Source of the DNA: Variovorax paradoxus
GTDB taxonomy: Bacteria > Pseudomonadota > Gammaproteobacteria > Burkholderiales > Burkholderiaceae_C
Assembly (NCBI RefSeq): GCF_022009635.1
Contig: NZ_CP091716.1
Coordinates: forward strand, 6,283,501-6,347,500
Reading direction: 5' to 3'
DNA: 64,000 bases
Shown: positions 26,122 through 36,614 of the stretch, one piece after another
Layout: each line of letters starts with the position of its first letter
Numbering within the stretch: position 1 is the first letter of the stretch
Made by a program: the position numbers and the translations under genes
The notes under the pieces: model-generated
The model's input: the letters and a program-made list of their open reading frames with translations, nothing else
What the model was told of the DNA's origin: nothing
The model's database searches: none

Positions 26122-27114
26122 ATGACGACATCGAAAAGACAACGCGCCGTGCTCGGCAGCATCGGCGCCGCCATCGCGCTCGCAGCAAGCAGCGCGCAGG
26201 CCGAGGCGCCCTTTCCGTCGAAGCCGCTGCGCATCATCGTGCAGTACCAGGCGGGCGGATCCACCGACATCCTGGCGCGCATCGTGGCGGAAGGGCTGTC
26301 GAAGCGGCTGGGCCAGCCGGTAGTGGTCGAGAACCGCAGCGGCGCGGGCGGGATCATCGGCACCGACTACGTCGCCAAGAGCGCGCCCGACGGCTACACG
26401 CTGCTGCTGACGGTGCCGGGCCCAGTCACCGCGAACATGGTGCTCTACAGCAAGCTGCCCTACGACCCGCGCACCGACCTGCGCATGGTCTCGGACATCG
26501 CCACCACGCGCACCGTGCTGGCTGTACACCCCTCGGTGCCCGCGAAGGACTTCAAGAGCCTGATCGCCGCCGTGAAGGCCGCGCCCGGCAAGTACACGAT
26601 GGGGTCGTGGGGGCCGGGCACGCAGCCGCACCAGATCCAGGTCTACATGGACAAGACCTACGGCCTGCAGACGCTGCACGTGCCCTACAAGGGCGAAAGC
26701 CCGATGGCGGTCGACCTGATCAGCGGCGTCATCAACATGACCGTGGGCTCCGTCACCACGCTGCAGCCGTACATCGCGGCCGGCAAGCTGCGTCCGCTGG
26801 CGGTGGCCGGCCCGCGCCGCGCCAAGGCGCTGCCCGAGGTGCCGACCTTCGCCGAGCAGGGTTACGCCGACGAGGTCTATGCGCTCACCGGCCCGACCTC
26901 GCTGATGGCGCCGGCGAAGACGCCCGACGCGGTGATCGAACGGCTCGGGCGCGAAGTCAGCGCGGTGGTCCGCCAGCCCGAGGTGAGCCGGCGCATCGAG
27001 GAGCTGGGCGCCGAGCCGGTCGGCAACCTGCCGGCCGAGGCCACCGCTGCCTACAAGGCATTCCTTCCCGTGACGCTGCGGCTCACGCAGGCCACGGGCG
27101 TGAAGCTCGATTGA
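26122..27114 (+). CDS. Bug-family tripartite tricarboxylate transporter substrate-binding protein
   Basis: A 330-residue periplasmic binding protein. The start at 26122 gives a signal peptide ending SSAQA, then EAPFPSKPLRIIVQYQAGGSTDILAR, the usual Bug opening. GGAG lies about 9 bases upstream. PDGYTLLLT and VPYKGESPMAVDLISG are further family hallmarks. These receptors bind small carboxylates; most bacterial copies lack adjacent TctAB membrane genes, as here. It is the first of two Bug genes in the unit. Confidence 0.92.
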   Translation: MTTSKRQRAVLGSIGAAIALAASSAQAEAPFPSKPLRIIVQYQAGGSTDILARIVAEGLSKRLGQPVVVENRSGAGGIIGTDYVAKSAPDGYTLLLTVPGPVTANMVLYSKLPYDPRTDLRMVSDIATTRTVLAVHPSVPAKDFKSLIAAVKAAPGKYTMGSWGPGTQPHQIQVYMDKTYGLQTLHVPYKGESPMAVDLISGVINMTVGSVTTLQPYIAAGKLRPLAVAGPRRAKALPEVPTFAEQGYADEVYALTGPTSLMAPAKTPDAVIERLGREVSAVVRQPEVSRRIEELGAEPVGNLPAEATAAYKAFLPVTLRLTQATGVKLD

Positions 27115-27162
27115 GCGCCGCCCACCCGCATCCCCATGAACTCAAGCAAAGAGAACTCCGAC

Positions 27163-28551
27163 ATGAACGCTCCCGAACCCCAACTCGCCGTAACCCTCGC
27201 GCGCAAGGCGCTCGCCCGCTCGATCGGCCTGGCCGCCTTCGTCTACGGCTACCCGCTCACCGAAACCTACCGCACCTGCGCCATGCAGACAGCGCCGCAG
27301 GGCGAGCGCCGCGCCGGCGCCTCGCACGGCTCCGACGTGCGCGCGCCGCTGAACACGCTGCACCATTCCCCGCGCCCCTCCACCCATGAAGACCGCGACG
27401 TGGTGACGCCGGCCAACGACCTGCTCTACACGATGGCGTGGGTGCACCTGGCCCATGGGCCGATGCTGCTGACCGTGCCCGCGTCGTCGCGCCATCCGGG
27501 GCGCTACTTCGTGCTGCCGCTGTACGACGCCTACACCGAGAACTTCGAGAACCTGGGGCCGCGCAACTGCAACCCCGAGGGCGAGACCGTGGTGCTCGTC
27601 GGGCCGAACGGCACGGTGCCGGAATCGCTCGCGGGCCACCGCGTGGTGCGTTGCCCGACCGATCTCGTCTGGCTGATCGGCCGCATCCTGGTGGGCGACG
27701 AGAGCGACTGGCCGGCGGCACGCGCGCTGCAAGCGGAGATCAAGCTCGCACCCGCGCCCGGCACGGCACTGCAGGGCCGCCCGGCCGCCATCGAGCACTG
27801 GGAAGGCCCGCTGGTGGATGCGATGGCCGCCGCCTTCGAACACGACGAGCCGGCCGCGCAGGTGGCGCCGCGCTTCTTCACCAACATGTGCCGGGAGCTC
27901 GCCGAGGCGCCGGGCCGCGTGGAAGACCGCGTGCTGGTGGCCTGGTTCGGCCAGGCCGGGCTTCGGCCGGACACCGCATTCTCGTGGGACACGCTGGACG
28001 AAGCCGCGCGCGAAGGACTGATCGAGGGCTTCGCGGAAGGCGTGCAGCTGGTCGGCGCGGCGGGCCGCAACCGCCGCCCCAAGCCCTGGTCGATGGCGCC
28101 GGCCACCGGCCGCTACGGCAACGAGTTCCTCGGCCGCGCCCGCACCGCCTACCTGGGCCTGGGCGCACTGGCCACCAGCGAAGCCGTATACGCCGCCGCG
28201 CATCACGACGCGAAGCAGGAGCCGCTTGACGGCCAGCGCGGCTACACGATGCGCTTCGAGGCCGACGACCTGCCGCCGGCCGACGCCTTCTGGTCGGTGA
28301 CGCTCTACGACGCCGACCGCTTCCTCTACCCCAACGAGATCAGGCGCCATGCGATCGGCGACCGCACGCCCGGCCTGAAGCGCGGCACCGACGGCAGCCT
28401 GGAGATCAGCATGAGCCACGTGCGTCCGGCCGACACCGCCAACTGGCTGCCCGCGCCGGCCGGGCGCTTCTACCTGATCCTTCGCATGTACTACCCGCGC
28501 GAAGGCGTGCAGAGCTGGCGCGTTCCCGCCCTGCAGGCACGGGAGGGCTGA
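27163..28551 (+). CDS. DUF1254/DUF1214 protein, copy 1
   Basis: A 462-residue protein with an N-terminal DUF1254 region (AAFVYGYPLTETYRTC; VVTPANDLLYTMAWVHLAHG; GRYFVLPLYDAYTENFENLG) and a C-terminal DUF1214 region (LPPADAFWSVTLYDADRFLY; NWLPAPAGRFYLILRMYYPR). No signal peptide is seen, although many family members are exported. The ATG at 27163 follows a purine-rich stretch and is preferred; an in-frame ATG at 27136 would add 9 residues. The catalytic role of the family is not established. Confidence 0.85.
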   Translation: MNAPEPQLAVTLARKALARSIGLAAFVYGYPLTETYRTCAMQTAPQGERRAGASHGSDVRAPLNTLHHSPRPSTHEDRDVVTPANDLLYTMAWVHLAHGPMLLTVPASSRHPGRYFVLPLYDAYTENFENLGPRNCNPEGETVVLVGPNGTVPESLAGHRVVRCPTDLVWLIGRILVGDESDWPAARALQAEIKLAPAPGTALQGRPAAIEHWEGPLVDAMAAAFEHDEPAAQVAPRFFTNMCRELAEAPGRVEDRVLVAWFGQAGLRPDTAFSWDTLDEAAREGLIEGFAEGVQLVGAAGRNRRPKPWSMAPATGRYGNEFLGRARTAYLGLGALATSEAVYAAAHHDAKQEPLDGQRGYTMRFEADDLPPADAFWSVTLYDADRFLYPNEIRRHAIGDRTPGLKRGTDGSLEISMSHVRPADTANWLPAPAGRFYLILRMYYPREGVQSWRVPALQAREG

Positions 28552-28554
28552 GCC

Positions 28555-29895
28555 ATGCCAGCGACCATCGACAACGAACTGCGCACGCTGGCCGAAGAGG
28601 CCGTCGTCTATGCCTTTCCGCTCCACGAGATGAGCCGCATGCGCGCGGCCACCTCGCCGCAGCGCACCGACATCGCCGGAGAAGCGCCGAAGCCCCATCG
28701 CTGGTGCAACGTGTTCACGCATGCGCGGCAGCTCTTGGGCGCGGGCAAGAGCCGCGTGGTGACGCCGAACAACGACACGCTCTACACCAACGCCTGGCTC
28801 GACCTGGGCGACGGCCCGCTCGTGATCGACGTGCCGGACACGGCCGGGCGCTACTACGTGCTGGGCCTGCTCGACTTCTACACGAACCCCTTCGCGCACA
28901 TCGGCCAGCGCCTCACGGGCACGGCCGCGCGCTCCTTCCTCGTCACGCCGCCGGGCTGGCGCGGTGAAGTGCCGGCAGCGTTCCGCGAGGCCGGCGCGCA
29001 CATCGAGGCGCCGACGCGCTGGCTGTGGGTCATCGGGCGCATCCTGGTCGACGGGCCGGACGACGTGCCCGCCGTCAATGCGCTGCAGGAGGGATTCGTC
29101 GTTCGCACGCTCGGCGACTGGCAGGCGGGCAAGACGTCTTCGATGCCGAAGCCCTTCGATCCGGCCTGCGATCCGAAGGCGCCGCTGAGCGCCGAGCACT
29201 TCGCGGCGCAGGTGAACCGCGCGCTGCGCGAGAACCCGCCGCCCGCGCGCGATGCGGCCTTGCTCGCGCGCTTCGCGCCGCTCGGGCTGGGCCCGGATGC
29301 CGATGCACTCGACGAAGCGCAACGCACGGTGCTGCAAGACGCGCTCGACACCGTGCTGCCGCGCCTGCGCAAGGCGCAGTCCGGCGCCACGACTTCCAGC
29401 GGCTGGGTGCAAATGCCGCTGGTCGAGGGCAGCTTCGGCGACGACCACCTGGCGCGCGCGCTGGTGGCGCTCAAGTACATCGGCATGCTCGAAAGCCGCG
29501 AGGCGACCTATCCGCTGGCATGGCACGACGCCTCGGGCCGCAAGCTCGACGGAAGCGGCTGCTACACGCTTCGCTTCGCGCCCGGCAATCTGCCGCCAGT
29601 CGATGCCTTCTGGTCGCTCACCATGTACGACAGCCGCGACTACATGCTGGTGGGCAACCCGATCGACCGCTACGCCATCGGCGACCGCACGCCGGCGCTG
29701 CGCCACGATGCCGACGGCGGCCTCACGCTGTACATCCAGCATGCACGGCCCGAAGGCGAAGCTGCGCAGGCCAACTGGCTGCCGGCGCCGGAAGGCGATT
29801 TCTATCTCTGCCTGCGCGCCTACGTGCCGCGCGCCGAAATGCTGGACGGCCGCTATGCGCTGCCGGCGCTGGTCCGCACCGGGGAGGCCGCATGA
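28555..29895 (+). CDS. DUF1254/DUF1214 protein, copy 2
   Basis: A 446-residue paralogue of the previous gene, starting 3 bases after its stop with GGGAGG 8 bases upstream of the ATG. The same elements are present (EEAVVYAFPLHEMSRMR; VVTPNNDTLYTNAWLDLGDG; NLPPVDAFWSLTMYDSRDYM; NWLPAPEGDFYLCLRAYVPR), but overall identity to copy 1 looks moderate, so the duplication is old. The tandem arrangement suggests two subunits of one complex or two related steps. The stop overlaps the next start by four bases. Confidence 0.85.
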   Translation: MPATIDNELRTLAEEAVVYAFPLHEMSRMRAATSPQRTDIAGEAPKPHRWCNVFTHARQLLGAGKSRVVTPNNDTLYTNAWLDLGDGPLVIDVPDTAGRYYVLGLLDFYTNPFAHIGQRLTGTAARSFLVTPPGWRGEVPAAFREAGAHIEAPTRWLWVIGRILVDGPDDVPAVNALQEGFVVRTLGDWQAGKTSSMPKPFDPACDPKAPLSAEHFAAQVNRALRENPPPARDAALLARFAPLGLGPDADALDEAQRTVLQDALDTVLPRLRKAQSGATTSSGWVQMPLVEGSFGDDHLARALVALKYIGMLESREATYPLAWHDASGRKLDGSGCYTLRFAPGNLPPVDAFWSLTMYDSRDYMLVGNPIDRYAIGDRTPALRHDADGGLTLYIQHARPEGEAAQANWLPAPEGDFYLCLRAYVPRAEMLDGRYALPALVRTGEAA

Positions 29896-31163
29896 GCACG
29901 AACGACAGCACGAACACCGTGGAACAGGAAAAGCCTTTCCTCATCGTCGGCACGGGCACCGAGACGGTCGCGCCGGGCCTGCACATCCTGCGCGGACAAG
30001 GGCAGTCCTTCGTGGCCGAGACGGATGCCGGCCTGGTGGTGATCGACGCCGGGCCGGGCGGCCCGGTGACGCAGGGGATGATCGACGCGGTGCGCCAGCT
30101 CAGCAATGCGCCGCTGCATGCGCTGTGCTACAGCCACGGGCACGTGGGCTACAACTCCGGCGTGCCGATGTGGCTCGAACACGCCGCGCAGCGCGGCGAT
30201 GCGCCGCCGCGCGTCATCGCGCACCGCAACGTGCTTCGGCGCCAGGCCCGCTACAGGGAAACCGAGACGCTGCAGCACCGCATGGCCGAGATCCAGTTCA
30301 ACCGGCCCGCCGGCTTCTTCGACCGCCGGCTCGCCATGCACGCGCCGACCGAGACCTTCGACGACCGGCTGCAGATAGGCCAGGGCGACAGCCACATCGA
30401 GCTGCGCTGGGCGCCCTCGGAGACCGACGACGCGATCGCGCTGTGGAGCCCGTCGCAGCGGGTGCTGTACGGCGGCGCGGCGCTGATCGACTCGATCCCC
30501 AACATCGGCACGCCCTTTCGCACGATGCGCGACACGGTGCGCTGGGCCGACACGCTCGATGCGCTCGCGGCGCTCGGCGCGCGCAAGGCGGTGCGCGAGT
30601 TCGGCGCGACGCTGGAGGGCGAGGAGCAGGTGCGGCACGTGCTCACGCACACCGCGCGTGCGCTGCGCTGGCTGCGCGCGGAGGTGGTGCGGCTCATGAA
30701 CGAAGGACTGAACGAGCGCGGCATCCTGGCGCGCATCCGCTTTCCCGACGAGCTGTTCGGCGTCGAGTGGATGAAGCCCACCTATGGCGACCCCGGCTAC
30801 ATCGTGCGCGACATCTACCGCTCCGAGAACGGCTGGTGGGACCGCAACCCCACCTCGCTGCATCCCGAGGCGCCCGAAGCCATCGGCCGTGCCGTGGCCG
30901 ACGCCATCAGCGACAAGCGCGGCGTGATCACGCATGCGCGCTCGCTGGCGCAAGGCGGCCAGTGGCAGCTCGCGCTCCACGTGATCGACCTGCTGGCCAC
31001 CGCCGACGGCGATGCGCCGGAGATCGCGGAGGCGCGTTCGCTCAAGGCCGAATGGCTGCGCGAGCGCGCGCGGCAGGTGCCCAGTTACGTGTCGCGCAAC
31101 CTGTATCGCGTGGGCGCGGACATGATCGAGCAGGGAACCCAGGCGCGCTTCGGCATCCACTGA
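29892..31163 (+). CDS. Metallo-beta-lactamase-fold hydrolase, alkyl sulfatase-like
   Basis: A 423-residue protein with an N-terminal metallo-beta-lactamase fold (VAPGLHILRGQG; GLVVIDAGPGGPV) and a helical C-terminal part like the dimerisation domain of alkyl sulfatases (LNERGILARIRFPDEL; NGWWDRNPTSLHP). Where active family members have H-x-H-x-D-H, it reads YSHGHVGYNSG, so the Asp-His pair is missing and metal binding may be altered. The start overlaps the second DUF1254 stop (ATGA). A hydrolase role on a sulfate or other ester in this pathway is possible but unproven. Confidence 0.8.
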   Translation: MSTNDSTNTVEQEKPFLIVGTGTETVAPGLHILRGQGQSFVAETDAGLVVIDAGPGGPVTQGMIDAVRQLSNAPLHALCYSHGHVGYNSGVPMWLEHAAQRGDAPPRVIAHRNVLRRQARYRETETLQHRMAEIQFNRPAGFFDRRLAMHAPTETFDDRLQIGQGDSHIELRWAPSETDDAIALWSPSQRVLYGGAALIDSIPNIGTPFRTMRDTVRWADTLDALAALGARKAVREFGATLEGEEQVRHVLTHTARALRWLRAEVVRLMNEGLNERGILARIRFPDELFGVEWMKPTYGDPGYIVRDIYRSENGWWDRNPTSLHPEAPEAIGRAVADAISDKRGVITHARSLAQGGQWQLALHVIDLLATADGDAPEIAEARSLKAEWLRERARQVPSYVSRNLYRVGADMIEQGTQARFGIH

Positions 31164-31187
31164 CCCCCACATCCCAGGAGACAAGAC

Positions 31188-32183
31188 ATGACAACCACAT
31201 TCCTCGGACACCGCCTGCGCACGCTGGCCCTCGGCGTGCTCGCCGCATTCGCCGCGGCCGCCGGCCACGCGCAGGGCGCCGACACCTACCCCGACAAGCC
31301 GGTGACGCTGGTCGTGCCCACGGCGGCGGCGGGCGGCACCGACACCATCTCGCGGCTGATCGCGGACGCGCTCTCCAAGGCGCTGAAGCAGCCCTTCATC
31401 ATCGACAACCGCCCCGGCGCCAACGGCATCCTCGGCACCGACCTGGTGGCGCGCGGCACGCCCGATGGCTACCGGCTGCTGTTCACCTATGCGGCGGCGA
31501 TGGTGGTGAACCCCAGCCTCTACAAGAAGCTGCCCTACGACCCGGTGAAGGACTTCGCGCCCGTGGCGCAGATCGGGCGCGGCGGCAACCTGCTGCTGGT
31601 GCGCCAGGACCTGCCGGTGAAGACGCTCAAGGAATTCATCGCCTACGCCAAGGCGCGGCCCGACAAGCTCAGCTACTGCTCGTGGGGCAACGGCTCCGGC
31701 GGCCACTTGGCGATGGAAAGCCTCAAGAAGCAGGCCGGCCTCGTGATGACGCACGTGCCCTACAAAGGCAGCGGCCCCTGCGTGCAGGACCTGATGGGCG
31801 GCCAGGTGGACGCGGCCTTCGCCGACATGTCGTCCACGGTGGAACTGGTGCGCGCCGGGCGCCTGAAGGCGCTGGCCAACAGCGGCCCCTCGCGCATTCC
31901 GATGCTGCCCGACGTGCCGACGATGACCGAGGCCGGCTACCCCTTCACCAACTACTCGTGGTACGGGCTGCTGGCGCCCGCGAAGACGCCGCCGGCCATC
32001 GTGAAGAAGCTCAACATTGCCGTGAACCAGGTGCTGAAGGACCCCGCCGTGGTGCAGCGCCTGCGCGAACTCAACTTCACCGACCTGCCGCAGAACACGC
32101 CCGAGCAGTTCGCCGCGACCATCCAGAAAGACCTGCACGACTGGAGCGTGCTGATCAAGGACATCGGGTTGACGATCGAATGA
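31188..32183 (+). CDS. Bug-family tripartite tricarboxylate transporter substrate-binding protein, second copy
   Basis: A 331-residue periplasmic receptor with a signal peptide ending around AAGHAQG, followed by TYPDKPVTLVVPTAAAGGTD. Family motifs include IIDNRPGANGILGTD, GTPDGYRLLFTYAA and VPYKGSGPCVQDLMGGQVD. It shares the fold with the Bug protein at 26.1 kb but the ligand loop differs. It is the last gene of the porin-led unit and converges with the membrane protein gene at 32188. AGGAG lies upstream of the ATG. Confidence 0.92.
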   Translation: MTTTFLGHRLRTLALGVLAAFAAAAGHAQGADTYPDKPVTLVVPTAAAGGTDTISRLIADALSKALKQPFIIDNRPGANGILGTDLVARGTPDGYRLLFTYAAAMVVNPSLYKKLPYDPVKDFAPVAQIGRGGNLLLVRQDLPVKTLKEFIAYAKARPDKLSYCSWGNGSGGHLAMESLKKQAGLVMTHVPYKGSGPCVQDLMGGQVDAAFADMSSTVELVRAGRLKALANSGPSRIPMLPDVPTMTEAGYPFTNYSWYGLLAPAKTPPAIVKKLNIAVNQVLKDPAVVQRLRELNFTDLPQNTPEQFAATIQKDLHDWSVLIKDIGLTIE

Positions 32184-32187
32184 GCGC

Positions 32188-33075
32188 TCAGGCGTCGTCC
32201 ATGGACCGCGACCGGCCGAACCAGAAGCCCACGATCAGGCCGACCGTGCCGAAGCCGATGGCGATCCAGAGGCTCAGGAAGGTGAAGACGTTGTAACGCC
32301 CGGGCTGCTGCGCCAGCGCGCTCGCCAGGTCGGGCTCGTTCAGGCCGCCGAGCCCGCGGGCCGCGGCGAAGTCGAAGCCCGCCGAGCCGAGGAAGTTGAG
32401 CGTCAGCAGCAGCGGCAGGATGGCGAACAGTGGAAACCACGCGCCGCGCAACTTGCGCCACGACATCAGTTGCGCCGCCACGAACAACGCCGCGCCGACA
32501 ACGAACAACCCGAGCACGAAGCGGTCGCGGGCCAACGGCAGCAGCCATGGCCAGACCCACTGCAGCGGGTAGAGCGGCCATTCCGCCTGCGGCGCCAGGC
32601 CGCCGGGGCGGGCGAAGGCCTGCCAGCCCAGCGCGAGCGTGGCGCGCCCCACCAGCGCGGACGCACAGGCCACGGCCGCGACGCTCAGGCAGCCGATGCG
32701 CAAGGGAGACGAACGCGGCTGTGGAAACACATGCGACGGCAGCACCGGCAACGGAAATTGCCCCGGCTGCCAGATCCGCTTCACCACAGTGACCGGCGGC
32801 GGCGCCACCGACAGTTCGCCGCGCACCAGCCAGTCGATGGCGAAGATCGCGAGCGCGAAGGCCATCGCGGCCGTCAGCCAGGCACAGGCGCCCGGCATGT
32901 CGACGAAGCCGACCGGCGTGAACATCGGCAGGTTGCCGTACACGAGGCCCGCGCAGCCGTAGGCCAGCAGGATCGGCACGCAGCCGATATGGGCCGCCTG
33001 CATCAGCAGCTCGTCGCTGCGGACCGACTCCTGGCGCAGCGCCTGGACGCGTGACCAAGCGCCGCGCAGGCTCAC
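32188..33075 (-). CDS. Hypothetical polytopic membrane protein
   Basis: A 295-residue protein with about five or six hydrophobic segments (near 33-55, 63-85, 126-150, 185-205, 215-240 and 260-285). The GTG start at 33075 overlaps the ruvA stop (GTGA), so it is translated with ruvA. I do not recognise the family and no catalytic motif is visible. Linkage to ruvA may be only chromosomal convenience. Confidence 0.7.
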   Translation of the reverse strand: MSLRGAWSRVQALRQESVRSDELLMQAAHIGCVPILLAYGCAGLVYGNLPMFTPVGFVDMPGACAWLTAAMAFALAIFAIDWLVRGELSVAPPPVTVVKRIWQPGQFPLPVLPSHVFPQPRSSPLRIGCLSVAAVACASALVGRATLALGWQAFARPGGLAPQAEWPLYPLQWVWPWLLPLARDRFVLGLFVVGAALFVAAQLMSWRKLRGAWFPLFAILPLLLTLNFLGSAGFDFAAARGLGGLNEPDLASALAQQPGRYNVFTFLSLWIAIGFGTVGLIVGFWFGRSRSMDDA

Positions 33076-33644
33076 TTGGCCAGCGACTTCAGCGCGAGCT
33101 TGATGCCCTCGCTCACCGTCGCGTCCTTCGGCAGCGCCTTCAATGCGAGTGCTGCTTCCTTGTCGCTGTAGCCCAGCGCGATCAGCGCCTGAAGGATGTC
33201 GGCCTGCGCGTCGGACGCCGTATGCGCGGGCAGGCCGATGTCGGCGCCCAGCTTGCCCTTGAGCTCAAGCAGCAGCCGCTCGGCGGTCTTCTTGCCGATG
33301 CCGGGGATCTTCACGAGCCGGCCCAGCTCCTGGGTGGTGATTGCCTGCGCCAGCTCGCCCACGCTCATGCCCGACAGCAGGCCGAGCGCGGTGCGCGGCC
33401 CCACGCCGGTGATCTTGATGAGCTGGCGGAAAGCCGCCCGTTCCTCGGCGGTGCCGAAGCCGTAGAGAATCTGCGCGTCCTCGCGCACGACGAAGTGCGT
33501 GAGCAGCGACACCTTCGCGCCGACGTTCGGCAGGTTGTAGAACGTGCTCATCGGCACATCGACCTCGTAGCCGACGCCGTTGCAGTCCACCACCACCTGC
33601 GGTGGATTGCGTTCGGCCAGCGTGCCGGTGAGTTTGCCTATCAT
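33072..33644 (-). CDS. ruvA: Holliday junction branch migration protein RuvA
   Basis: A 190-residue junction-binding subunit that loads RuvB. The N-terminal OB fold begins [11 protein letters not shown]. Two helix-hairpin-helix motifs are visible ([18 protein letters not shown] and [19 protein letters not shown]), and the C-terminal RuvB-binding three-helix domain follows ([16 protein letters not shown]). Length is typical. It diverges from phoH, and the 3' end overlaps the start of the membrane protein gene by four bases. Confidence 0.97.
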   Translation of the reverse strand: MIGKLTGTLAERNPPQVVVDCNGVGYEVDVPMSTFYNLPNVGAKVSLLTHFVVREDAQILYGFGTAEERAAFRQLIKITGVGPRTALGLLSGMSVGELAQAITTQELGRLVKIPGIGKKTAERLLLELKGKLGADIGLPAHTASDAQADILQALIALGYSDKEAALALKALPKDATVSEGIKLALKSLAK

Positions 33645-33664
33645 GGGTGCCCTTTTTCCTTGAA

Positions 33665-34621
33665 ATGTCCGGCGTGATTCTGCGACACACCTTTACCCCA
33701 CTGAACAATTCGCGCCTCGGCCACCTGTGCGGACCTCTGGACGCCCACCTGCGCCGCATCGAGGAAGCGCTGGGCGTGAAGATCGCGCACCGCCACGAGC
33801 AGTTCAAGGTCGACGGCCCCAAGGCCGCCGCCCAGCGCGCGATGGACGTGCTGCAGGCGCTGTATGAAATCGCCCAGCGCACGATCGACCCGGCCGTGGT
33901 GCAGCTCACGCTGGCCGGCGACGGCTCGATGCTCGAGGGCGACGACGACATCGCGATGCTGGTCACCCGCCGCACCGACCTGCGCGCGCGCACGCCCACG
34001 CAGGCGGTGTACCTGGACAACATCGCCAAGCACGACATCACCTTCGGCATCGGCCCGGCCGGCACCGGCAAGACCTACCTGGCGGTGGCCTGCGCGGTCG
34101 ATGCGCTGGAACGCGCGGCGGTGCAGCGCATCGTGCTCACGCGCCCGGCGGTGGAAGCGGGCGAGCGGCTCGGCTTCCTGCCCGGCGACCTGACGCAAAA
34201 GGTCGACCCCTACCTGCGCCCGCTGTACGACGCGCTCTACGACCTGATGGGCTACGAGAAGGTGCAGAAGGCCTTCGAGCGCAACGCGCTGGAGATCGCG
34301 CCGCTGGCCTTCATGCGCGGCCGCACGCTGAACAACGCCTTCGTGATCCTCGACGAGGCGCAGAACACCACGCCCGAGCAGATGAAAATGTTCCTCACGC
34401 GCATCGGCTTCGGCGCGCGCGCGGTGGTGACGGGCGACGTGAGCCAGATCGACCTGCCCAAGCAGCAGCTCAGCGGCCTGATCGACGCCGAGCGCGTTCT
34501 CAAGCGCGTGAGCGGCATCGCCATGACGCACTTCACCAGCGCCGACGTGGTGCGCCACCCGCTGGTGGCGAAGATCGTCGATGCCTATGACGGCCAGCGC
34601 AAGCGTGCGGGAGGCCACTGA
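33665..34621 (+). CDS. PhoH-family ATPase
   Basis: A 318-residue PhoH/YbeZ-type protein. It has an N-terminal KH-like region ([18 protein letters not shown]), Walker [14 protein letters not shown], Walker [12 protein letters not shown] and [14 protein letters not shown]. The ATG at 33665 is used; an in-frame GTG at 33647 would add 6 residues. YbeZ works with the rRNA endonuclease YbeY, whose gene follows after one base, so the pair probably acts in 16S rRNA maturation or quality control. Confidence 0.93.
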   Translation: MSGVILRHTFTPLNNSRLGHLCGPLDAHLRRIEEALGVKIAHRHEQFKVDGPKAAAQRAMDVLQALYEIAQRTIDPAVVQLTLAGDGSMLEGDDDIAMLVTRRTDLRARTPTQAVYLDNIAKHDITFGIGPAGTGKTYLAVACAVDALERAAVQRIVLTRPAVEAGERLGFLPGDLTQKVDPYLRPLYDALYDLMGYEKVQKAFERNALEIAPLAFMRGRTLNNAFVILDEAQNTTPEQMKMFLTRIGFGARAVVTGDVSQIDLPKQQLSGLIDAERVLKRVSGIAMTHFTSADVVRHPLVAKIVDAYDGQRKRAGGH

Positions 34622-34622
34622 G

Positions 34623-35090
34623 ATGGCCGCATCGAAGCTCCCGGCGCTTTCGCTGTCGCTGCAGTTCGGCCGCTTCAAGGGCGTGGAGCGCCATCGCGCC
34701 GCGCTGCCGCGCCACAGCGTGACACGCTGGGTTCGCCATGCGCTCGACATCGACGGCGAGATCACCGTGCGCATCGTCGACGCCGAGGAAGGCCAGCGCC
34801 TGAACCGCGAGTTCCGCGGCAAGGACTACGCCACCAACGTGCTGACCTTCGACTATGCGCAAAGCCCGCTGGTGATGGCCGACCTGGTGCTGTGCGCGCC
34901 GGTGGTGGCGCGCGAGGCCAAGGAAAACCGCAAGACGCTGGCCGACCATTACGCGCACCTGCTGGTGCACGGCACGCTGCATGCGCAGGGCTGGGACCAC
35001 GAGACCAGCGAAGCCGACGCCGACGAGATGGAGGCCTACGAGATCGAGATCCTCGCGGGCCTGGGCATTCGCAGCCCTTACGGCAAGTGA
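34623..35090 (+). CDS. ybeY: Endoribonuclease YbeY
   Basis: A 155-residue zinc-dependent endoribonuclease for 16S rRNA 3'-end processing. The metal site [12 protein letters not shown] (H-G-x-L-H-x2-G-x2-D-H) is intact, and [18 protein letters not shown] is the usual upstream motif. The start at 34623 begins one base after the phoH stop. No ybeX or lnt follows, unlike the E. coli order. Confidence 0.95.
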   Translation: MAASKLPALSLSLQFGRFKGVERHRAALPRHSVTRWVRHALDIDGEITVRIVDAEEGQRLNREFRGKDYATNVLTFDYAQSPLVMADLVLCAPVVAREAKENRKTLADHYAHLLVHGTLHAQGWDHETSEADADEMEAYEIEILAGLGIRSPYGK

Positions 35091-35104
35091 CCGGATAGCG
35101 GCGG

Positions 35105-35544
<440 letters not shown>

Positions 35545-35548
<4 letters not shown>

Positions 35549-36462
35549 AGGGGGTGATGTTCGCCGGCCTGGGTGGCGCGGGCTTCCATGGTCAGGGGCA
35601 GGAGCTGGATGGTGACGCGCAGGCCCGGCACGGCGTCCATCAGGGACTGCTCGAGCTGGTCGCGCATGGCGGCGGCGTGCTGCAGCGTCCAGTCGCCGGG
35701 CACGTGCATGTGGAGGTCGGCAAAGCGGCGCTGGCCGGCGCTGCGCGTGACCATGTCGTCGAAGCGCAGCCGGGTGCCTTCGGGCATGCGGGCTGCGAAG
35801 GCGTCGAGCGTGGCGCGCACGGTGGCCAGCGTCTCGGGGTCGAGCGCCTGGTCCATGAGCCCCTGCGACGAACGCCACACCAGCTTGGCGCCCTCGCGCA
35901 CGATGTTGAGCGCCACGCCGATGGCCAGCACCGGGTCGAGCCAGAGCCAGCCGCTCAGTTGCACGCCGATGATGCCGATCACCACGGCGGCCGAGGTCCA
36001 GACGTCTGTCATCAGGTGGCGGCCGTCGGCCTCCAGGGCAATGGAGCGGTGCGTGCGGGCCGCGCGGAACAGCACCACGGCCAGCGCGGCGTTGAAACCC
36101 GAGCTCACCACCGACAGCGCCAGGCCCCAACCCAATTGCTCCAGCGGCTGCGGCGACAGCAGGCGCTGCACCGACACCCAGAGGATGGCGATGGCCGCGC
36201 CGACGATCAGGATGCCCTCGAAACCGGAGGAGAAGTACTCGGCCTTGTGGTGGCCGTAGGGGTGCTCGTCGTCGGCCGGCCGTTCGGCGATGGTCACCAT
36301 GGCCAGCGCGAACATGGCGCTCGCCAGGTTGACGAAGGACTCCATCGCGTCCGAGATCAGCCCCATCGAATTGGTGATGTAGCCGGCTGTTCCCTTGAGC
36401 ACGATGGTGATCAGGGCGACTGCGACGGAAACGCGAAGCAGGGTCTTGGGGGTCAGCGTCAT
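35545..36462 (-). CDS. Cation diffusion facilitator (FieF-like)
   Basis: A 305-residue CDF-family divalent cation/proton antiporter. The transport site motifs are [17 protein letters not shown] and [18 protein letters not shown] (H-x3-D), and the C-terminal cytoplasmic domain contains [19 protein letters not shown]. Fe2+ or Zn2+ would be usual substrates, but metal choice cannot be read from the sequence. It is the second CDF gene in the window and lacks the His-rich loop of DmeF. It is translationally coupled to dtd. Confidence 0.88.
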
Positions 36463-36614
36463 GCGGGATCTGCGGTGAATTTGGACGAATGACCACGCGA
36501 AAAGCGGTAATAGGCCGCAAGATCCGACTGAATTTTCGGCCTCGTGTCCATATGTAACGCCTTCGCCTTAATATTTGTGACCATTGCGAAACAATCTCTC
36601 GCAGAAAAGTCAGG

